This document shows, one piece after another, positions 6,048-14,017 of a stretch of 14,045 nt of DNA (position 1 is the first letter of the stretch; each line of letters starts with the position of its first letter). The translations under genes were made by a program, and so were the position numbers. This stretch comes from Prevotellaceae bacterium (GTDB taxonomy: Bacteria > Bacteroidota > Bacteroidia > Bacteroidales > Bacteroidaceae), in assembly GCA_022508635.1 (NCBI GenBank), contig JAFLUV010000037.1, positions 1 through 14,045 of the forward strand, in the 5' to 3' direction. Under the pieces are notes generated by a model. It saw only the letters and a program-made list of their open reading frames with translations, had not been told where the DNA came from and did no database searches.

Positions 6048-7400
6048 ATGGAAACAAGACACAACTTCGGCAGCAAGATAGGCGCAGTGCTGGCATCGGC
6101 AGGCTCTGCCATCGGGCTTGGCAACGTGTGGCGCTTCCCGACAGAGGTTGGGAACAATGGCGGCGCAGCGTTCATCTTCATCTATCTTATCTGTATTGTC
6201 GTGATAGGAATACCAGTGATGATGAGTGAGTTTCTCATTGGCAGGAACACCCACGCCAACACTATCACTGCCTTTTCCAAGCTTGCGCCTGGCAAGTGGT
6301 GGCGCATTGAGGGTGTGGCAGGCGTCTTCGTAGCGTTCCTAATCCTTTCCTATTATATTATCGTAAGTGGATGGACGCTATTCTATCTCATCCAGTCGGT
6401 CGGTGGACAGCTGATGGCTGATCGTGACTATAGTCTTGTCTTTAATAACTTCGTGAGTAATCCCTGGCAACCGGTGCTGGCCGGCGTGGTGTTTATGGGA
6501 CTGACGCATTTCATCATATCGCGCGGAGTACAGTCGGGAATCGAGCGCTTCTCTAAGTTAATGATGCCGATGCTGCTCTTCATTATAGGCATACTGGTAG
6601 TATGTTCGTTCAGCATGCCCGGTTCGGCGGAAGGCTTAGGCTTCTTGCTTAAGCCTGATTTCTCGAAGCTTACGCCCAGCATCCTCCTTAGTGCCGTAGG
6701 TCAGGCATTCTATTCGCTCAGCCTTGCCATGGGATGCCTTTGCACTTATGCCTCTTATTTCAGACAGGATACGAATCTTCCTAAGACTGCTGTCGGTGTA
6801 AGTCTCATTGACACTTTCGTAGCTATATTGAGCGGCTTCATTATCTTTCCTGCGGTTTTCAGTGTAGAGGGTGTCAACGTGGATGCAGGGCCGGGTCTGG
6901 TCTTTATCACGCTACCGAACGTCTTCAATATCGCTTTCAGCCATGTCCCGCTGTTAGGATATTTCTTTTCCGGTTTCTTTTACTTGTTGTTACTGCTGGC
7001 AGCGGTGACCAGCGCCATGTCGTTGCATGAGAGCGTCACGGCCTATGTGCTGGAGGCGTTTCATCTTTCGCGCAAAAAGGCTGCGGCTACGGTATCCGTG
7101 GCTTGCATGACGCTTGGTGTGGCCTGTTCGCTGTCGTTTGGTGTGTGGAGTAATGTTACGCTCTTCGGGCTGAACATTTTCGAGCTTTTCGACTACACGG
7201 CATCGAAGATTATCCTGCCTCTTGGTGGTGTTATCATTTGTCTCTTTACAGGCTGGTACCTTGATCGCAGGTTCGTTGAAGGGGAACTGACGAATGGTGG
7301 CAGGCTGCGCTTCCGTTTGTTCCGTCTTTATTATTTTATTATTCGCTTTGTAGCACCGCTTGCTATTGCCGCTGTCTTTATACAGGAGCTGTTTGCATGA
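6048..7400 (+). CDS. Sodium-dependent amino acid transporter, NSS/SLC6 family (second copy)
   Basis: The 450-residue product is clearly a paralogue of the preceding gene, with colinear motifs and similar length. TM1 reads AGSAIGLGNVWRFP (18-31; N26, R29 at LeuT Asn27/Arg30). TM6 is GQAFYSLSLAMG (218-229), D255 replaces LeuT Asn286, and A318, T321 and S322 form the Na2 site. It also ends after TM11. Differences between the copies around TM6 (AMG versus GIG) and TM8 (VTSAM versus LTSSI) could change substrate preference. The ATG at 6048 is 15 bp after the upstream stop, and the product starts METRHNFGSK, matching the TM1 approach of the first copy. Its TGA overlaps the next ATG by 4 bp. Substrate not determinable from sequence. 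Confidence 0.93.
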   Translation: METRHNFGSKIGAVLASAGSAIGLGNVWRFPTEVGNNGGAAFIFIYLICIVVIGIPVMMSEFLIGRNTHANTITAFSKLAPGKWWRIEGVAGVFVAFLILSYYIIVSGWTLFYLIQSVGGQLMADRDYSLVFNNFVSNPWQPVLAGVVFMGLTHFIISRGVQSGIERFSKLMMPMLLFIIGILVVCSFSMPGSAEGLGFLLKPDFSKLTPSILLSAVGQAFYSLSLAMGCLCTYASYFRQDTNLPKTAVGVSLIDTFVAILSGFIIFPAVFSVEGVNVDAGPGLVFITLPNVFNIAFSHVPLLGYFFSGFFYLLLLLAAVTSAMSLHESVTAYVLEAFHLSRKKAAATVSVACMTLGVACSLSFGVWSNVTLFGLNIFELFDYTASKIILPLGGVIICLFTGWYLDRRFVEGELTNGGRLRFRLFRLYYFIIRFVAPLAIAAVFIQELFA

Positions 7401-8332
7401 ATCGTCTGCCTTTCCTGACACCTATGCAGCGCCGGGCACTGCTTATATTGGAATGGCTGCTGCTGCTCGGTATTGTCGGGATGTACGTTTGGGCATGGAG
7501 GGATGCGAATGTTACTGATAATAGCGACGCGAGGAAGCCGGGTGTGAGGCGATCGGATCCTATCATTGCGCCTTACTATTATGCCAATGAGAGGCATTCG
7601 CCTGAGACGTTTCCCTTTGATCCCAATACTGCTGACTCTACGACGTTACTGCGGCTCGGCTTTACGCCACGGCAAGTGCGGAGCATTTATCACTATCGTG
7701 CCGTGGGAGGACGCTATCACAAAACCGATGACTTTATGCATCTGCCAGGCTTGACATACGGGCAATGGGACCGGCTGAAACCTTATATCCGCATTGCGAA
7801 ACAGTTCCAGCTCGTACATCTTTCTTATGCCGATGAGGGCAAGGGAGAGACGGGGAAGAAGACCAAAGGTAGCAATGCACACGAAGGAGAGGTTGCGAAT
7901 GCGGAGGCCGTGCCTGCCGAAACGGGGGGGGCCAAGCTACGTATTGGAGAGGTTATTGACATTAATACTGCCGACACGTCGCAGCTGAAGTCGATACCGG
8001 GCATTGCTTCGAAGCGGGCGGCCCGTATCGTTGCCTACCGTCAGGCTTTGGGCGGATTTGTGGACATCGGGCAGGCGATGGAGGCCGCAGAGATGCCTGA
8101 TGAAGTGCTCAACTATATGACGCTCTCGACGCAGCCTGTCAGGAAGATGAACGTCAACGAGCTGTCCGTGAAGGAGCTCATGCGGCATCCTTACGTGAAC
8201 TTCTATCAGGCGAAGGCGATTGACGATTACCGTCGCAACGAGGGGAAGCTGCACAGCATTGAGACGCTTAGGCGTATGGACGCTTTCCGTCCGTCGGATA
8301 TTGAGCGGCTGCTTCCCTACGTTGAGTTCTGA
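7397..8332 (+). CDS. Membrane-anchored helix-hairpin-helix (ComEA-like) protein
   Basis: This is a 311-residue protein with one N-terminal transmembrane segment (about 13-34) and three helix-hairpin-helix units facing out of the cytoplasm. The units are about 74-133 (DPNTADSTTLLRLGF, then FMHLPGL), 187-247 (DINTADTSQLKSIPGI) and 250-311 (MNVNELSVKELMRHPYV). The NxADxxxLxxxPG(I/L) pattern is that of ComEA, which binds DNA in competence. A Lys/Glu/Gly-rich linker (145-182) separates units I and II. Bacteroidetes genomes often carry such proteins with no proven role; DNA binding outside the membrane is the family-based guess. The start codon overlaps the TGA of the second transporter (ATGA), so translation is coupled. 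The linker contains a run of eight G (7924-7931). Confidence 0.85.
   Translation: MNRLPFLTPMQRRALLILEWLLLLGIVGMYVWAWRDANVTDNSDARKPGVRRSDPIIAPYYYANERHSPETFPFDPNTADSTTLLRLGFTPRQVRSIYHYRAVGGRYHKTDDFMHLPGLTYGQWDRLKPYIRIAKQFQLVHLSYADEGKGETGKKTKGSNAHEGEVANAEAVPAETGGAKLRIGEVIDINTADTSQLKSIPGIASKRAARIVAYRQALGGFVDIGQAMEAAEMPDEVLNYMTLSTQPVRKMNVNELSVKELMRHPYVNFYQAKAIDDYRRNEGKLHSIETLRRMDAFRPSDIERLLPYVEF
7924..7931 (+). repeat. Homopolymer run of eight G inside the HhH gene
   Basis: The run encodes parts of T176-G177-G178-A179 in the low-complexity linker between HhH units I and II. Loss or gain of one G would truncate the protein before its second and third HhH units, so this is a possible slippage site. 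Confidence 0.9.
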
Positions 8333-8436
8333 GCAAGGCTGCGTTGCTGCCATCCAATGCATGCAGGGTTTGTACGATGTGATACGGACGGCAGGGACTT
8401 ATGGCCGCAGGGATCAGAGGTTGTGACTGCGGGAGT
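8333..8436. other. Convergent intergenic gap without a clear terminator
   Basis: These 104 bp separate the 3' ends of the HhH gene and the GH32-like gene. I see no strong hairpin followed by a T run on either strand, so termination here is either factor-dependent or too weak to recognise by eye. Confidence 0.5.
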
Positions 8437-10437
8437 TCAGAGGGTTTCTTGTGTCGTAAAGGATGTGGTTTCCATATTGTCGTGACGGATGTCAATATGG
8501 CTGATGCGGAGACCTGCACGGTGGCTGATCATAGTTCTTTGTGACGCTATCTCGATGTCGACGAGGGTGCCGCCGAGCTTTGGTTCGCTGCGCAGGATAA
8601 TGCGGACGGGGAAGGTGCGGTCGAGTCCTCGCAGGTTTTCGATGGCGTAGTCTGTAGCTTTGTGCGGTGCCCCTCCGTCTCGCAGGGTCTTGCCGTCGGC
8701 GAAGCGGGCGGTTTTCTTTGCGATGTCGAGAGTCCAGCGGCAGGTTTGCGTGGTGTCGTCGGAGGCAAAGTCGATGGTGAGGATTCCGTTCCTTTGGGGT
8801 TTGGCCTTTAGGGTGACGAGGTAGTTTCGTCCGGGGATGAGACGGGTGGCCTCGGTGCCTTTCTGTTTTTTCCCTATGGGGACAGGCATGAGTTCGGGTA
8901 TGAAGCGGGTGCCGAGGATGCCGTCGGGATGCTGGATAAGTTCGCGTATGACGAGGGGACCGCCCCAATGCTGGTTGGTTTCGACCCAGCCGGCGAGGAA
9001 GTGTCGTCCGTTTGTTCCGAACTGGCTGATGCTGGGTACGCTGAGCCCGTCATAGAGGTCGCGGCCTTCGCCGGCGAGGTCGTGCCAGGCCTGGGCTGGT
9101 TCGTTGCGGTGCCTCATCCAGTGATGCGTGAAGCCGCCGACGATGTATTCGTAGTCGTTCCATGTAAAGATGAAGGTGCAGTCGCCGCCTGGTGGGAAGT
9201 CGGGGCTCAGGCATGTCCAGGGGCCGTCGATACGGGGGCTGACCCACGTTCCTTGTGCGCGGTAGTTGGCGAGCATGCGCAGGTTGCCGTCTTGGTCGGT
9301 GTAGATGGTGGGGTTTTCGGCCGGATGGATGATGCGGTGTGATTTGCGGAAGCGGGCGATGCCGTCGGTACTGATGGAGTAGGTTGCTCCGGAGGGTATG
9401 CGGCCGTCGGTGGTATGTTGGTGGTCGAAGGTCTGGGTGACGGTGGTGCCGTGGTTGCGGATGTGGAGCCACTGGGTCGGCGTGGCCGTGAGGCTGTCGG
9501 GGTAGAGTCGGGAGGTGTGCATTCCGTAGCTTAGGCAGAGGGTGTCGTGGTGGATGAAGGGTGTTCCCGTGCCGAGGGTTTCCCATTGTTGCTCGATTGG
9601 GGCGGCGGCTTCGTGTTCCGTCCAGTGGCGGAGGTCGGTTGTCGAGAGGTGTTCGAAGTAATGTCCGCCTTGTCCGAACTTGCTTTCGTGGCCGCGCCGG
9701 TCGAGGAGGTAGAAGACGTGGTATCGTCCGTCGTGCCAGATGGTCGCGACGTCGCCTACCCATGTGTTGTGTCCCGTGGGGGTGAAGTACTGTATTTGGC
9801 GGCACGGGTTCGGTGTTGGCGGGTCGAGGGGCTGGGGTTCGACTGCCGCACTGATTGTGTATGCCGGTGTGCCTTCGACGCTGTCCTGCGTGAGGGTCAG
9901 CGGGTCGACGGGGGGCTGTCCTATGGGGTAGTCGCGGTCCATCAGCCGTCCGTCGACGTAGATGTCCCATGTTGCTTCGGTGTAGTTCAATACGATGGTG
10001 TGGGCTCCGTAGGGCTGTCGCAGGGCTGCGAGGGGCAGGCCGATGCACATTTGCCGTTGTGGGGACGGGGCTTGACGGGCGAGTGTGGAGCTGTCGGGGA
10101 GCAGGAGCGTGAGGCTTGCTTCAAGCACGGGTACGGTGCCGTCGGGCATGGGACAGGCGGGATAGTTCTGCCTTCGTGCGTCGGCAGGGTCGTGCTGGCG
10201 GAGGGTGATGCTCAGGAGGCCGGGGATGGAGAGCAGTGTCGTGTCGGCTGTGGGCGGGGTGATGTCGAGCCGTGTGGTCAGCGAGAATCCGCGGCGGTCG
10301 TCGCGGGGCTGAGTGAGGGTGTATGTGTCGGTGCGGAGGCTGACCCAGCTTCCCCTGTTGCCCGTGCAGGCGCTGAGGGCGAAGCAGAAAAGCGTGAGCC
10401 GGACGGCATGGATGCAGGTCTTCGTAGTCGTTTTCAT
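8437..10437 (-). CDS. GH32-related glycoside hydrolase, lipoprotein
   Basis: This 666-residue exported protein has a signal peptide ending in a lipobox LSAC (C24). Residues about 31-200 look like a beta-sandwich (ending TWDIYVDGRLMDRDYP). Residues about 212-520 look like the five-bladed propeller of clan GH-J: TWVGDVATIWHDGRYHVFYL (226-244) with D229 at the nucleophile position of the GH32 WMNDPNG motif, STTDLRHW (265-272), and GTGTPFIHHD (289-298). A C-terminal beta-sandwich follows. GH32 enzymes hydrolyse fructans or sucrose. Two hallmarks are altered: where RDP is expected I read ENP (374-376), and where the acid/base Glu-Cys is expected I read GDC (418-420, D419). A different substrate, or loss of activity, is possible. 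The residue after the lipid-anchored Cys starts TGNRG rather than an acidic surface-export signal, so the side of the outer membrane is uncertain. Confidence 0.72.
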   Translation of the reverse strand: MKTTTKTCIHAVRLTLFCFALSACTGNRGSWVSLRTDTYTLTQPRDDRRGFSLTTRLDITPPTADTTLLSIPGLLSITLRQHDPADARRQNYPACPMPDGTVPVLEASLTLLLPDSSTLARQAPSPQRQMCIGLPLAALRQPYGAHTIVLNYTEATWDIYVDGRLMDRDYPIGQPPVDPLTLTQDSVEGTPAYTISAAVEPQPLDPPTPNPCRQIQYFTPTGHNTWVGDVATIWHDGRYHVFYLLDRRGHESKFGQGGHYFEHLSTTDLRHWTEHEAAAPIEQQWETLGTGTPFIHHDTLCLSYGMHTSRLYPDSLTATPTQWLHIRNHGTTVTQTFDHQHTTDGRIPSGATYSISTDGIARFRKSHRIIHPAENPTIYTDQDGNLRMLANYRAQGTWVSPRIDGPWTCLSPDFPPGGDCTFIFTWNDYEYIVGGFTHHWMRHRNEPAQAWHDLAGEGRDLYDGLSVPSISQFGTNGRHFLAGWVETNQHWGGPLVIRELIQHPDGILGTRFIPELMPVPIGKKQKGTEATRLIPGRNYLVTLKAKPQRNGILTIDFASDDTTQTCRWTLDIAKKTARFADGKTLRDGGAPHKATDYAIENLRGLDRTFPVRIILRSEPKLGGTLVDIEIASQRTMISHRAGLRISHIDIRHDNMETTSFTTQETL

Positions 10438-10607
10438 AGTGCAGGATGTTTGTCTTTTACTTTGGTTCGTTTTTTTCTTTCATGTTGCAGACCGGTTGTC
10501 CCGGTGAGGTCTTGGAAGCAGTTTCGCGACATTGCGGCGGCGGCTTCGCAAGGATGCCGGCCTGTCATTACCGGGCATCGGAACGCGGCATAGCAACACC
10601 GGCGTTT

Positions 10608-10690
10608 CATCATTAGTATAGACGGGCCTTCATCATTAGTATAGATGAGCCCTCATCATTAGTATAGATGAAGCCCCATCATTAGTAATG
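10608..10690. repeat. 23-bp tandem repeat array, three full units and one partial
   Basis: Units begin at 10608, 10631, 10654 and 10677, an exact 23-bp period. The conserved part is CATCATTAGTATAGA followed by a G/C-rich tail (cgggcctt, tgagccct, tgaagccc). The fourth unit keeps CATCATTAGTA and then diverges. Units 2 and 3 hold a perfect TCATC/GATGA inverted repeat around a 9-base ATTAGTATA loop. Unit 1 has GACG instead of GATG, which still pairs in minus-strand RNA through a G-U wobble. The fourth unit instead contains the palindrome CATTA-G-TAATG (10680-10690). Confidence 0.9.
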
Positions 10691-10697
10691 TTGAGAT

Positions 10698-10717
10698 GCA
10701 GCCTTTAGCGAGGCTGC
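10698..10717 (-). terminator. Hairpin downstream of the GH115 gene, possible weak terminator
   Basis: GCAGCC (10698-10703) pairs with GGCTGC (10712-10717) across an 8-base loop, 27 bp past the GH115 stop on the minus strand. No U run follows, so it may instead be a 3'-end stabilising hairpin or a pause site. Confidence 0.35.
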
Positions 10718-10744
10718 GGAGGCAGGGTCGGAAGGGTTTGCTAA

Positions 10745-13700
10745 CTACCTGGCATACTTTACGATGGAACCGTCGGGAAGACGCCGGACGAAGATGCCCT
10801 TGGGAGCGTTCCGTCCTTGCCGTGGCGAGGTGCCGAGCTGCCGTCCCTGCAAGTCGTAGATTGCTCCGGCTGCGGGGAAGGATTCGTCCGCCAGGGTGCC
10901 GGCACCGGGAAGACGGTCCGGTGTCTCTGGAGCGTCGATGCGTTGCAGACGGAAATGATCTACTTTGAACCATCCGTAGCTGTCGCTCGTAGCTCGCGTA
11001 CCGTCGGGCTTATGGTTGCTGGTACGGATGCCGAGCTTCAGGCTTTCCCCTTCTGCGAGGGTTACCATGACGGCCATGGGACGAAGCGTCATCTTGCCCG
11101 CACTGCCAGGGCTGTAGCCGGCGAAGGTTGCGGTCTCCCCGGGGGTGAGCATGGCGGAGAGGTAGTCGCTCTCACGACCGTAGTACTGGACGTTGTCGTT
11201 GGCGAAGAGGCGGCACGTAGCCATCTTGTCCTTCTGGGTGCCCAGAAGACAGGTGACGAGGTATGTGCCGGCAGGGAGCTGTCCTGCGGGAATCGTCTGC
11301 GAGAGCTCGTAAAGGGCGGGCATGGGTTGTGCGCTGGCCCAGTAGGCATTGATGCCCCAGAGGTGCTTTGCGTCCTGGTTGATGCCCCAGGAGTTTCCGT
11401 TCAGTGTGCCCGTAGCCTTCCATCCCTGGGGCACGCCTCGTACCAGCCCTCCCTGCGCATTCAGCGTACCGTCCGCACCGTATTCAAAGTCAGGATTCGA
11501 GAGCAGGCTCGTCAAGTCCCCGTCGCCGGCCATAAAGGGAACGCTCGCCACGGCACTGACCGTGAGGCCAGGGTCAAGCAGGCTCAGGCGGACGCGGACG
11601 GTACGCTCCTCCGTACTCGTATAGTGGACTGCGGCCGGGATATAGCCCTGTGCCACCGTCTCGTCCCAGCCCTCAGTCATTGCCGACTGCTTGATGGAGA
11701 CCACCGTCGGCGTCCGTCCCTCGACGGAAATACCCAGGCGCAGGTCATAGGAAGTATTGAGGGGGAACGTCGGCAGGCATCTTGCCTGTATGACGTTCAG
11801 TCCCTTCCGCACCGGCAACGTATATTCCGCCCAGGGAGCGCTGCTTGCGTTCGCGTACTTCTTCACGTCCACAGGCCACACGGCAGCCGAGCTTCCCTCG
11901 ACGCCTAAGCCATGAAGCACCTTGACCGACGCGGAGGCACGGTCGTAGCAACCGCCCGCCACGATGCTGACTTCGGGCTGCACGAGGGTGCTCCTCTGCG
12001 GAGCCACGTCCGCATCCCCGGCTACGGCAGGCATCAGGTGATAGCTCCAGTTGTTCGGCTTATAGTCCATGATGCCCTGCCACTTGCCGCTGGCTATGCC
12101 GTTGTTGTACTTATTCGTCAGCGTCACGATATCGTTAAAAGCCCCCTCGGCCTCCCTTGCACAGGCCGTCGCCCTCTCGCCCTGTCCGGCCCACGCATAC
12201 TGGAAGCTCTGCCTCGCCCTCAGGAGCTTGACGTTCTGTTGCGCACAGGCACAGACAGGATACTCGACGAGCTCATAGTAGGCATTACGCAAAGTCGACG
12301 GGATACGCGCACGGAGCGCCACCACCCTATTGTACAGCGACTGGTATTCGGCAATGCGCGCATCGACCTCCGCATTAGAGTGGTCGAAGTGGCAGAGATG
12401 CACGTGCTCGGGCTTGGAGGCGATACCCAGACGGTAGTAGGCCGCCTTCACCTCGCCGATTTCATCAGCATAGTCCTCCCCGAACGTACGCGCCGCCCAC
12501 TCGCGGGAATAGCGCCAGGCCGTCTCCGGCGTCCAGCTGTTCACGTCCCAGGCCAAGTCCATGCAGAACTCCAGCTCCTCTTCAGCAGGCTTGATGTCCC
12601 CGACGTTGATAATCCACTGCTCGCGGACGCCCTGCTCATACGCCTTGGTCAGCTCGTAGCAGCAGAGCGACGGCGAAATCGTACTCAGCCAAAGATACGA
12701 GTCCGGACTCCCCCAGTACGAGAGGTGATAATAGATAGCATTGCCCCCAGAGCGCGCCTGCTCGGCCGCCGAAGGCAACTGGCGTATGTAGCCGTGATTG
12801 TCGTCTACCCACATCAGCGTCACGTCCTCCGGCACCCGCAGACCTGCATTGTAGCAATCCAGCACCTCCTTGTAGGGGATGAATATCTGCGGAATCGTCG
12901 TCGGGTCGCCGATACTGTCAGCCAGCAGCTGACGCTGATAGGCAATGATGTCCGTCAGCGCAGCCACCCGCTCTGCCGTAGAACCGTAGCCGTTCATGCC
13001 CGTGTCATGCACGCCGCGCATGCCCAGCGTATAGATCGCATTCTTACCGCGGCTCTCCCCCACGCGCTCCGCCCAGTAGCGCTTAATCATGTCCTGGTTC
13101 GTCCGCCACACCCAGTCCGCATCGCCGTGACCGCCGTACTTGTCGCCCGTCTTCCCCCATTCATACTCATTGTTCCGGAGCATCTGCTCGCAATGGCTCG
13201 AGCCCATGTAGATGTCATACTTAGTGACGAGAGGGATGTTGCTCTTCTCGAACCAGAACGCGCGACTACCGGCATGCATCGCCGGCCATAGCGTGTTGGC
13301 ACGCAGACGAAGCAGCAACTCCATGACAGCCGCGTAAGTCTTCGGCCCGAAGTTATTCAGCGCCGTATCCATCTTCTTGGCAGCCCAGGGACGCAAGCCA
13401 AAGTCCTCGTCGTTGATGAAAATGCCACGGTAGCGCACCGACGGCGTGCCGGACACATACCTGCCGGGCGTCACGTAGAGCTGCGTCTTCGTGGCAGGCG
13501 TCACGTCCGCCCACCATATCCAGGGCGAGACGCCCGCCATGCGGCTCAGCATGAACAGGCCGTAGGCCGTGCTGCGAGGCTGGGAGCCGAAGACGACCAA
13601 GGCACGCTCCACGCCCTCCATCGGGTCGTCCACCACCTGCAGGCCGAAAGCCTCCCACCTGCCCTCTACGTCGCTCACGTCCAGCTTGCCCTCGCCTACG

Positions 13701-14017
13701 AGCCGATCCACATGTCTCGACTGCCCTATCGTGCCCACGATGACCGGATTCTTCAGCGACGACGGCTCCGTCCTATACTTGGCGAAAGTCTTCTTCGTCA
13801 CGGCCTTCAGGTCAGCCATCACGCAGTCCAGAGCCGTCAGCACCACCTCGCCGTCCTGCTCGTCATAGAGGAAGACAGCCTTGTCCGACACCGTCGCGCC
13901 CGAGACGGCAAAGCATCCGTCGACAGGCGACGTCACCATCCTCAGCACCTCGGCCTTCGTCGTCAGCAGTGAGAGGAACAGAATGAATACTGTCAGGGAT
14001 AAGCGTCTTGCGTTCAT
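10745..14017 (-). CDS. GH115 xylan alpha-1,2-glucuronidase, secreted, with extra C-terminal module
   Basis: This 1090-residue enzyme would remove glucuronic or 4-O-methylglucuronic acid side chains from glucuronoxylan. A signal peptide covers about 1-22. GH115 landmarks follow: RGIFINDEDFGLRPW (197-211), NTLWPAMH (241-248), GSSHCEQMLRNNEYEW (272-287), LGMRGVHDTGM (331-341), PYKEVLDCY (381-389), WVDDNHGYIR (403-412) and YYHLSYWGSP (429-438). By analogy with B. ovatus BoAgu115A, as I recall it, R334, D338, E384, N407 and Y434 are active-site candidates. Family members usually stop near 830-860 residues. Here a further sandwich-like module (about 838-1027, LSNPDFEYG to HFRLQRI) and a tail (IYDLQGRQLG ... 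KGIFVRR, 1053-1079) resembling Bacteroidales C-terminal sorting signals are added. The ATG at 14017 is the first that gives a proper signal peptide. Confidence 0.92.
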   Translation of the reverse strand: MNARRLSLTVFILFLSLLTTKAEVLRMVTSPVDGCFAVSGATVSDKAVFLYDEQDGEVVLTALDCVMADLKAVTKKTFAKYRTEPSSLKNPVIVGTIGQSRHVDRLVGEGKLDVSDVEGRWEAFGLQVVDDPMEGVERALVVFGSQPRSTAYGLFMLSRMAGVSPWIWWADVTPATKTQLYVTPGRYVSGTPSVRYRGIFINDEDFGLRPWAAKKMDTALNNFGPKTYAAVMELLLRLRANTLWPAMHAGSRAFWFEKSNIPLVTKYDIYMGSSHCEQMLRNNEYEWGKTGDKYGGHGDADWVWRTNQDMIKRYWAERVGESRGKNAIYTLGMRGVHDTGMNGYGSTAERVAALTDIIAYQRQLLADSIGDPTTIPQIFIPYKEVLDCYNAGLRVPEDVTLMWVDDNHGYIRQLPSAAEQARSGGNAIYYHLSYWGSPDSYLWLSTISPSLCCYELTKAYEQGVREQWIINVGDIKPAEEELEFCMDLAWDVNSWTPETAWRYSREWAARTFGEDYADEIGEVKAAYYRLGIASKPEHVHLCHFDHSNAEVDARIAEYQSLYNRVVALRARIPSTLRNAYYELVEYPVCACAQQNVKLLRARQSFQYAWAGQGERATACAREAEGAFNDIVTLTNKYNNGIASGKWQGIMDYKPNNWSYHLMPAVAGDADVAPQRSTLVQPEVSIVAGGCYDRASASVKVLHGLGVEGSSAAVWPVDVKKYANASSAPWAEYTLPVRKGLNVIQARCLPTFPLNTSYDLRLGISVEGRTPTVVSIKQSAMTEGWDETVAQGYIPAAVHYTSTEERTVRVRLSLLDPGLTVSAVASVPFMAGDGDLTSLLSNPDFEYGADGTLNAQGGLVRGVPQGWKATGTLNGNSWGINQDAKHLWGINAYWASAQPMPALYELSQTIPAGQLPAGTYLVTCLLGTQKDKMATCRLFANDNVQYYGRESDYLSAMLTPGETATFAGYSPGSAGKMTLRPMAVMVTLAEGESLKLGIRTSNHKPDGTRATSDSYGWFKVDHFRLQRIDAPETPDRLPGAGTLADESFPAAGAIYDLQGRQLGTSPRQGRNAPKGIFVRRLPDGSIVKYAR

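Larger units (their letters stand above)
10438..10744. other. 307-bp intergenic region with repeat array
   Basis: The region lies between two genes that are both transcribed leftwards (GH115 upstream, GH32-like downstream). It contains a hairpin close to the GH115 end (10698-10717) and four 23-bp repeat units (10608-10690). I found no TAnnTTTG element in leftward orientation near the GH32-like start, so that gene may depend on read-through or on an unrecognised promoter. No open frame of note is present; a leftward MKEKNEPK frame is only eight codons. Confidence 0.6.

Noticed and set aside
9547..10593. 348-codon open frame antisense to the GH32-like gene
   Set aside because: It arises from high G+C and few stops on the opposite strand. 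The product is Gly/Val/Arg-rich without motifs, whereas the minus strand shows a clear lipoprotein and GH32-like motifs.
10608..10690. CRISPR array
   Set aside because: The period is only 23 bp with no room for unique spacers; the units are directly adjacent tandem repeats.
11912..13291. 459-codon open frame antisense to the GH115 gene (and a 363-codon one at 10817-11908)
   Set aside because: Shadow frames rich in Arg/His/Leu/Val; the opposite strand encodes an intact GH115 with all landmarks.
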